Positions 57,240-64,000 of a stretch of 64,000 nt of DNA are shown one piece after another. The notes beneath the pieces were generated by a model. The model worked only from the letters and a program-made list of their open reading frames with translations, was not told where the DNA came from and searched no databases. Within the stretch, counting starts at the first letter, position 1, and every line of letters starts with the position of its first letter. Source of the stretch: Xiphias gladius (taxonomy: Eukaryota > Chordata > Actinopteri > Istiophoriformes > Xiphiidae); assembly GCF_016859285.1 (NCBI RefSeq), contig NC_053400.1:14692546-14756545 (forward strand), written 5' to 3'. The position numbers were made by a program, and so were the translations under genes.

Positions 57240-57670
57240 TGCTAGTGGCATGGTTTAAAGGATGGTGATGTCGGTCAGTCGGTCCACCATTTTGGTCCAG
57301 ACTGAAATATCTCAACAACTACTGAATAGATTGTCAGGAAATTTGGCGCATACATTCATATCCCCCTTTAGGGTTTACTTGTAAAACCTTTGATAAACTC
57401 AAATGTTTTACTTTTCATCTAGCACCATCATCAGGTCAAAAATTCACTTTGTCCAATACTTGGTTTTTGTCTAAATACATTGGTATATGACTAAATACCT
57501 GTTAAATATTTGCTAATTATTAGCAACTTGTAGATAGTAAACATAATATCAGCAGTTGGTATTGTCCTGTGAGCCTGTTAGCATGCTGATGTTAGCATTC
57601 GATTCCAAGCACCACTGTTCCCAAGTACAGCCTCACAGAGCTATTAGCATGGCTGTAGTCTCTTAGTCTT
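57240..57670 (+). repeat. Fish interspersed repeat (GTCCAGACTGAAATATCTCA family)
   Basis: The first half carries GTCCACCATTTTGGTCCAGA and CTCAACAACTACTGAATAGA followed by AAATTTGGCGCATACATTCA. The second half has the GTTAGCATGCTGATGTTAGC block and GTACAGCCTCACAGAGCT. This order matches a repeat widespread in percomorph fishes. No coding sequence. Confidence 0.7.
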
Positions 57671-60594
57671 GTCATCACCTATTTGACCTTTTGGCTTTTA
57701 GTAGTTTAGTTTTTGTTGGAGCGTTCAACAGGAAATATGGGGCAAAAGAGAGACTTGTGACAGGCAACAAAGGTTCCTAGCAGGAAATAAACCAGGGAAG
57801 CTGCAGTTATATACACACCTGTACAGTTATAAACATGAGATCATCAGGATCCCCTATCAACAGTTTTTTAAAACTGTAGATTTATAACAGTATTTAAGTC
57901 GTAGCCTAATGTTCCCTGTAAGCAAAGTTGACAGATACACACTCATTCATGTGACTATGGTATGTCTGAATTAAATTATTTTCCCATTAAAAGTTCTGTA
58001 GTTGTAGAATCAAATTCTGCAGTAATTCCTGGTTCACATACCAGCAAACATAGTGTTACTGTGCACACGCTATTCACCTGTTTCCTAGTGTGTGAGCACA
58101 CATGTATAAGTGGGAGTTGTCAGGCAGATCTTTACCTTCAGCTCCACCCCAGTGAACCTCACTAACCTTGGGATGGAAAGACACTGGAGGGAAGAATGGC
58201 TGGATGGGGTAAAAGAGGAGGAAAAGAGGGATATAGAAGAGGAGTTAGAGGGCGTCGGAGAGTGTATGTTTAGGTGTGGGATATGGTAAGATGGATTGCC
58301 CAGCCCAACGGGCAATTTATCACTGTCAGAGAGAGAGGGAAAGACACTGCAGAGAGGTAAGGAAAGAGGGGAGAAAAAAGAAAGGGAGACTGAGAGTGAA
58401 GGAGGGTGAAGGATATCCTGTAGAAGAGAAAGGATAGGGTGGAGGGCTTGAGGCAAAGATAGAGAAAAAGTTGGTGGAGGATGAAAAACGGGGATAAACA
58501 GGTGTAAGCGAGAAACCTACTGAATCATACTTAATGTACAATAAGAGACATTCTTACAACAGGTCAAGATGTGCTGTAAACCCAGGGAGAGGAAGGAGAT
58601 AGATCAGAGTAAAGTATAGGCAGCCGGTGTCCTGTGTGTTTCCTGAACCATGTGCACTGTAATTCCTGGATTTAAATGCCCTGTATTATTCAGTGGTTGC
58701 TGTACTGCACAAGGGTGTCCTAAATTTTAGCAATGCTGCCTCTGTGTAGCACAGTAGTTAGTAAAGCTATTAAAGTAACTTTGCTCTATAAATCAGTTTG
58801 TTGAACCGGCTACTACTAACACTGCCTGAGGTATGGATCCTCGCGGTTTCGTATGTGGAGCATCATGTACTCGCTGGTGTAAGCCCTTCTGAAATTTCTC
58901 ACTGGCAATGATCGGGACTGGATATTTTTTCTCTGAGGCCCTGATATACAGTAAATGTACAACCCATTTACAGTGGGGCACCATGGTGAATATTTTCAGA
59001 CCCTATTTAGACTCATAATGATGACTAACCCATTTATGCGTAGTTGAAAATGTAGGCAACTGTCTCCGTATACAGTATTTGTTCAATCAGACATTATATT
59101 ACGACCCGTCTGTTGACAGAATCAAAATACAGAGGAAGGAAACAAATACGCTGTATTTTTACTGTGAGCAGAGTATAGTGTTAGAGGATTACCCCCCCAG
59201 GCATTTACATCGACTACTTTCCCAATTAAATTAACTAGCAATGAAGCCAAGATTCTCATCTAAATTCAGGTGCCAGAACAACTAGATAATTGGCAGCTAG
59301 CTAACAAACTGAAGTAGATTATTTTCACATATAGCTTTGGTAGAAAATGCCTCATTTACAGTGCAGCTTTGATGCTCTGATGGATTAATTTAAAAACAGG
59401 CACAGGAGTTATTATGCAGTTCATTTATAGTCTGGCACCACCATGGATAGCCATATAATTTAAAAACAGGTACCAGAAAGCAACTTTCACATAAAAAAGA
59501 GCAGTAATTTAAACAGCTATTTCGTCCACAGCTGGGCACTGATGTAGATGGCTAGCTAATAAAAACGAGGCTCTCTTTCCGCCAGCTAGTTAATTTACAT
59601 TGTATCAGTGAGCTTGTCTCTAGACTTAACACTGTGTGAGCTGGGACATTATTCTTAGCTCAGGTTGTTAACTGGAAGGCCACATTTGCCACACATAGTG
59701 TACTGTAATACAGTTTATACACATAAACAGACGGCTCAGTAGACACAAAATCTTAAATATGCATGAGGCATAAATGAAAAATCCAAAAATACACACATAC
59801 TTGTAAAGTTTGCGTGGGAGCATGATTGATCTGATCTGCCTGTAGCATCCGTTTCCAGTACTTTGTACCCTCTTTGATTGGGTTTAACATCCCACTACAC
59901 ACATACACACTGGTCAAGCAATGCTATTTTTGTATATGTGCGCGTATGTGTGTGTAGTGTGGAAAATACAACTTTGTGGAGCAGAATGCCTGATGAGTAC
60001 TTAGCCTAAGTAAATCCGGGCAAATTTCAGACAGCCAATTAATTATAGTTGCCAATCCCAAACAGTGGCTGCAAGAATGTGGCCTCTGGCAGGCTGCAGA
60101 ACGAAGTACGTCATCAACATGGTCTGAGGGAGTGCTTCAAAGACTCTCTGAAGGCCTCTCAAAAAGTGAGTTAGTTTTTTTGTTCAAGTGTTTTGTGAAT
60201 TTTGTTATTTGATTGATTCATTATTATTCACTACAATGGTTTATGAAAGCTTTTGCAATATATCATACTGCTTAATTACCAGCTTTTACAGAGAGAGAAT
60301 ATCACCGTGTGATTAATGTGAGCTACAGTGCTGAGAACGAGATCTTCATGGGGAGATCAATTTGAGTATATGTGCAAAACATCTCTTGGATGTTATCACA
60401 TCTGATATTATGTATTACTACCGATAGTATGAGGCCTCACCACCCAGCATTATACAGTGCACACACATGCTGCACAAACATCCACGTACAAATATGTACA
60501 CACAAACACACTCAAAGTCTCCAGCGAGACAGAATGCAGCAAGTAATTTACATCCCCTATAGCTACGTAGTTGTGTATGCTAATTAATTTCTGC

Positions 60595-60608
60595 ATTGCC
60601 ATGGCAAC
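60595..60608. promoter_or_regulatory. RFX X-box-like palindrome ATTGCCATGGCAAC
   Basis: TTGCCATGGCAA (60596-60607) is a perfect 12-base palindrome matching two RFX half-sites. Surrounding DNA is repeat-free and includes TAATTAATTT. Binding is inference. Confidence 0.5.
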
Positions 60609-61855
60609 ACAAACATTCTAATGCGTTTTTCTTTGTTATTAATGTAGTGTGTCAACATCACAAGGGGGTGTGTGTACATGGGTGCAGACAAAAAAGGGGG
60701 TGTCTGTTCATCTAAATGGATGCATAAGTGACTTTGTGCTTGCGTGCAAGCGTGTGTATGTCTGTGTGCATAATAGGTTATGGTTGTGCCCTAACCAATC
60801 CCGCTCCTACACCCATTACTGGATCATATGAGGGAATGACCAATTAAAAAGGTGATTAAAGGAGAAATACTTTGGGGGGGGGCAAGTAATAAATGAGAAT
60901 GAGACAGAGAGAGAAGGGAAAGAGAGAGAGAGACGACCTGCTGGGTTCCTTTAGTTATTTGTCACTGAGGGGAAACGGAAAGAAACAAAGAGAAAATTCA
61001 GGGAGGCATGGGTTGGTTTCCTTAGTTTCTAGACTCTAACTAACATGCTGTTAAAAAACTGTTTCTGCTTCGGTTTATTTCTGCAGCGTGCAATAGAAAT
61101 ACTAATCTGCCTCTCAGATAGCTATTACTCCAATGCACACAGTAAAATCAGTGTTTATACTTTCATGTACAACAAGATATTTCATTCATCATTTATAGCT
61201 CTGGCTATGCTGCATCAGGTATTCGTGTGAGCACAGTGTTTCTCCTATATGAATTGACATGGTTCATTAATATTCACAACGAAACGTTAGCACTGCAACT
61301 TGTGCTTTCTACATAGCTGACTCGGCCTAGTATGAAACGAATGGGGACGCTACCGCACACCCAAAATTTCAAGCTGTTTTCTCACATGTAGCACACAAGG
61401 TTGTCGGAGGTTGTCTGTGGCAGACACGTTCTCACTGCTTGGTTTAGGCGAAGGTTGCTCACTTGCCCACTTGCTCGCTGTGAATGCTCTGGACGACCTG
61501 CTCTATTCACACACTGGCTCGAGCAGATGTTACACAGACTTTGTACTAGGGAGCTGGCAGGGTAAAGTCTGTTTAATGTCTCGTCCAGCTTATTCGGACA
61601 TTTGCTTTCTCACATACAGCTCCTCCATGTAATATTTAGATAAGTTCAGGGTTGCATTGCATCTGTGAAAGCAGCTAAATACAGACACACGCACAGTGAC
61701 ATCAGTGTTTAGCAGTTCAACATAGGCCCCAATCCCTCTATTTCACTCTGTTCCTCCTTTTCACACGCCTTCCTTTTCCATCTGCCTCTCTCCTTCCATT
61801 TCATCCTGGTCAGAGTTTTATAATTAAGGCTCAATATTGTGGTAATGCTTCAAAG

Positions 61856-62172
61856 GACCAGTATATAGGATTTAATGGCATCTAGCGGTGAGGTTGGAGA
61901 TCGCAACCAACTGAATATCTCTGCCCCCACCGCTCCCTTTCCAAGTGTGTGGGTGAACCTACGGTGGCCTTCAGGTGATGTAAAAATGCCAAAGACTCTC
62001 TTTTGGAGCCAGTGTTTTGATCGTCCATTTTGGGCTACTGTAGAGACATGGCTGGCTCCGTGGAAGAGGACCCGCTCCCTGTGTAGATATGAAGGGATTA
62101 TACACTAATGAAAACATAATTATCAATATTCCATTTATGCCAATAGATCCCCCAAAATCCTACACACTGGTC
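61856..62172. mobile_element. Non-autonomous DNA transposon with terminal inverted repeats (hAT-like)
   Basis: GACCAGTATATAGGATTT at the left end is mirrored at the right as AAATCCTACACACTGGTC (16 of 18 positions). The 317-base interior has GGTGAACCTACGGTGGCC, TGGAAGAGGACCCGCTCCCT and CCAATAGATCCCCCA, which I recognise from a common fish mini-element. I could not see a target-site duplication, so the superfamily is unsure. Confidence 0.75.
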
Positions 62173-62935
62173 AGTAAATCAAGATTTCAGGGACAGATTT
62201 ATTGTTATATTGTTCAAAATTACTGTTATTCTTAGGATTGGATGATGTCACTCACCACTGGTGCCTGTTCTCTCTGGCAGCTTTAACAGCTTAATAATAT
62301 CTTCTTCACTTAAAAACAAACTGCTGCTTAACATTTTCTGTTGGTTCTACACCAGCTGCTACAAGTTCAAAGACTTAAAAATGGTATGGCAGACTGTGTG
62401 TAGCTTTCTCAGTGGTGGAATTAACTAGTTGTCTCCAGGTGTGTGTATTCTTGTCTCAAGCTGACAGAATCACATTTGGCCCTAAATATTAAACACTTGC
62501 ATGTATAAACTGGAGAAATTAGGTGCACCAAAAGCCCCTTTTATGTCCTGAGAGTGAGGGACAAACACCAAAAGAGAGAGAGTGAGAGTGAAGGACAGAG
62601 TGTGTTATGGAGAGATAGTGAGAGAGACCTGTGCTTGACCTCTGTCAGTGTAACATTTGTACTACATGTGTGCACATCCATGTGTTTGGGGTGGGTGTGT
62701 GTGTGTGTGTGTGATGTCATTTATAACCTCTGTGTTATTGACCGTGCTCCTGCCCAGACACTCAATCATTCACATGCACACACACAGATGGACAGACTAT
62801 CATTCTCCATCATGAGACCACTGTATTTGAACATGGGCCACCAACACATTCAAAATTTATAGTATTTTCTTCACAGTCTCTTTCCTGCTCTATCTTTTTG
62901 CTGCTTTCCATTTGTGTGTGTTTGTTTGCGTGTGA

Positions 62936-62936
<1 letters not shown>

Positions 62937-63009
<73 letters not shown>
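62937..63009. repeat. (TG)n microsatellite, about 36 units
   Basis: Uninterrupted TG array, opposed to (CA)n at 63221-63295 across about 210 bases. Confidence 0.95.
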
Positions 63010-63010
<1 letters not shown>

Positions 63011-63218
63011 GCCGGAGCAGGAGACCGACTGGATCTCTTCTGCACGACTTCACTGATCCCAGACCTGCTGAGAAACGCCTGTGCATGTGTGTGTGTATAT
63101 TACAGAGTGTATACAGGATTAGAGGAAGAATGAATGAGGAGAAAGATGAGAGGAGGTAAATTACTATGGGGGAGGACGAAAGGTTTACCTTCCTTGGTCA
63201 CTCATCTGGAACTGATTA

Positions 63219-63220
<2 letters not shown>

Positions 63221-63295
<75 letters not shown>
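63221..63295. repeat. (CA)n microsatellite, about 37 units
   Basis: Uninterrupted CA array, complementary in length and sequence to the preceding TG array. Confidence 0.95.
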
Positions 63296-63299
<4 letters not shown>

Positions 63300-63779
63300 C
63301 AATAAACCAGTGTCATTCTGGCTATAACTGGCTAAGATTGTATTCCTCCTCTCTTTTCCTTTCATTTCTTTTTTGTTGAAAACTAAGGCCATTTTCTGTC
63401 ACATTCTTTCCTTTCCCTGATCAGCCATCATCTTCTTTTTCCTTATTTTTTGTGTCATGCCATGAACTGGTATTAAATATAGCTGCAGTGAGAAAAGGGA
63501 ATGACAGAGGTTTTAAAAAGAGGAAGATGAGAATGGTGGGTTACAATCACACAGGTCCTTGTGAAAATTTTGTCTTATACTGACTCAGTGGTGGACAGAC
63601 AGTGTGTTTGTCCATTCATGTGTGTGTGTACGAAAGGGATGTGTGTTGTTGTGTTTGACAGCCTGTTTTCCTTAATCTTTTTACCTCCAGTGCGCTCACA
63701 TACACAACAGTAAGGGACAAACAGGTCCGAGCTGCCATTTCTTATCATATCTAGTAATAGCATCCTTCTGTGCCCAGTC

Positions 63780-63803
63780 TACACACACACACACACACAC
63801 ACA
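63780..63803. repeat. (CA)n microsatellite
   Basis: About twelve CA units near the window end. Confidence 0.85.
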
Positions 63804-64000
63804 TTCAATTCAAACACACGCACACAGTCATTGCTATACAGTCTGGCTGTCAGCACTCTAAGAGTCACTGAGGTCACTGTTGAGTTAGCTTGGATGCCAT
63901 CTCCATCTCTTTGCTTTCTCTCAATCTATCACTCACTCCATCCTTGCAGCGTAGAGCTGAGGCTGTGTTTGTCTGCCCTCCGAGGATGAAATGAATCACA

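Larger units (their letters stand above)
45956..64000 (+). other. kif26b: kif26b intron 2, continuing past the window
   Basis: More than 18 kb after exon 2 with no further exon. The next expected exon would encode the second CxxC segment (a DICATHLNQLK-like motif), and no frame with it was found. The intron holds microsatellites, transposon relics, fish repeats and three RFX-like palindromes, listed separately. The stretches 46000-48300, 50420-51870, 55600-57200, 58200-61840 and 63300-64000 contain nothing else I recognise. Confidence 0.75.

Noticed and set aside
58735..58990. Possible decayed tRNA-derived SINE (GTAGCACAGTAGTTAGTAAA, then GGTTTCG)
   Set aside because: Only a weak A-box-like match and no convincing B box; family not recognised with confidence.
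62871..63159. Thr-His / Cys-Val repeat ORFs
   Set aside because: Translations of the (TG)n microsatellite only.
45956..64000. A third kif26b exon
   Set aside because: No frame with the expected conserved CxxC/LNQLK segment and flanking splice sites was found.

Overview
The window is nuclear DNA from a ray-finned (teleost) fish, most likely percomorph-like. The evidence is vertebrate split genes with canonical GT-AG introns, dense CA/GT microsatellites, and several interspersed repeats I recognise from fish genomes (Tc1-like and L1-like relics, TIR mini-elements, a 'T-T-A-G-C-A-T-G-C-T' rich repeat). The species itself cannot be named from the sequence.

Layout: (1) positions 1-6879, minus strand: an intact-looking kinesin gene, kif28, N-terminal 24 exons, with the last C-terminal codons cut off by the window start. 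(2) 8694-28708, minus strand: the whole coding region of ahctf1, encoding the nucleoporin ELYS. I could chain 39 coding exons into one frame of about 2603 codons. Its 3' UTR ends near three AATAAA signals at 8105-8123, and its 5' leader and promoter lie somewhere in 28709-31300. (3) 35654-40437, minus strand: the complete 13-exon coding region of a PWWP-domain protein of the MUM1/PWWP3 family, about 575 codons. (4) 44452 to beyond 64000, plus strand: the first two coding exons of kif26b, followed by more than 18 kb of its second intron with no further exon found.

The intergenic and intronic parts hold an L1-like LINE relic (about 32.9-34.4 kb), a Tc1-type mini-element with terminal inverted repeats (35101-35510), a second TIR mini-element (42332-42676), an internally deleted R2-like LINE fragment (49320-49720), a Tc1 transposase relic (52.1-52.5 kb), a hAT-like TIR element (61856-62172) and other fish-specific repeats.

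The genes do not form an operon or a shared pathway. Two are microtubule-motor-family genes (kif28, kif26b), one is a nuclear pore/chromatin protein and one a chromatin reader. In human, AHCTF1 and KIF26B both lie on 1q44, so the ahctf1-kif26b proximity is probably ancestral linkage. I did not find an undescribed biological system. The more unusual points are the intact kif28 (a named pseudogene in human), start-stop uORFs before kif26b, a uORF overlapping the pwwp3a start, repeated RFX X-box-like palindromes in the kif26b intron, and opposed dinucleotide arrays and a 52-bp perfect palindrome. Exon boundaries were read by eye and may be off by 1-3 bases.
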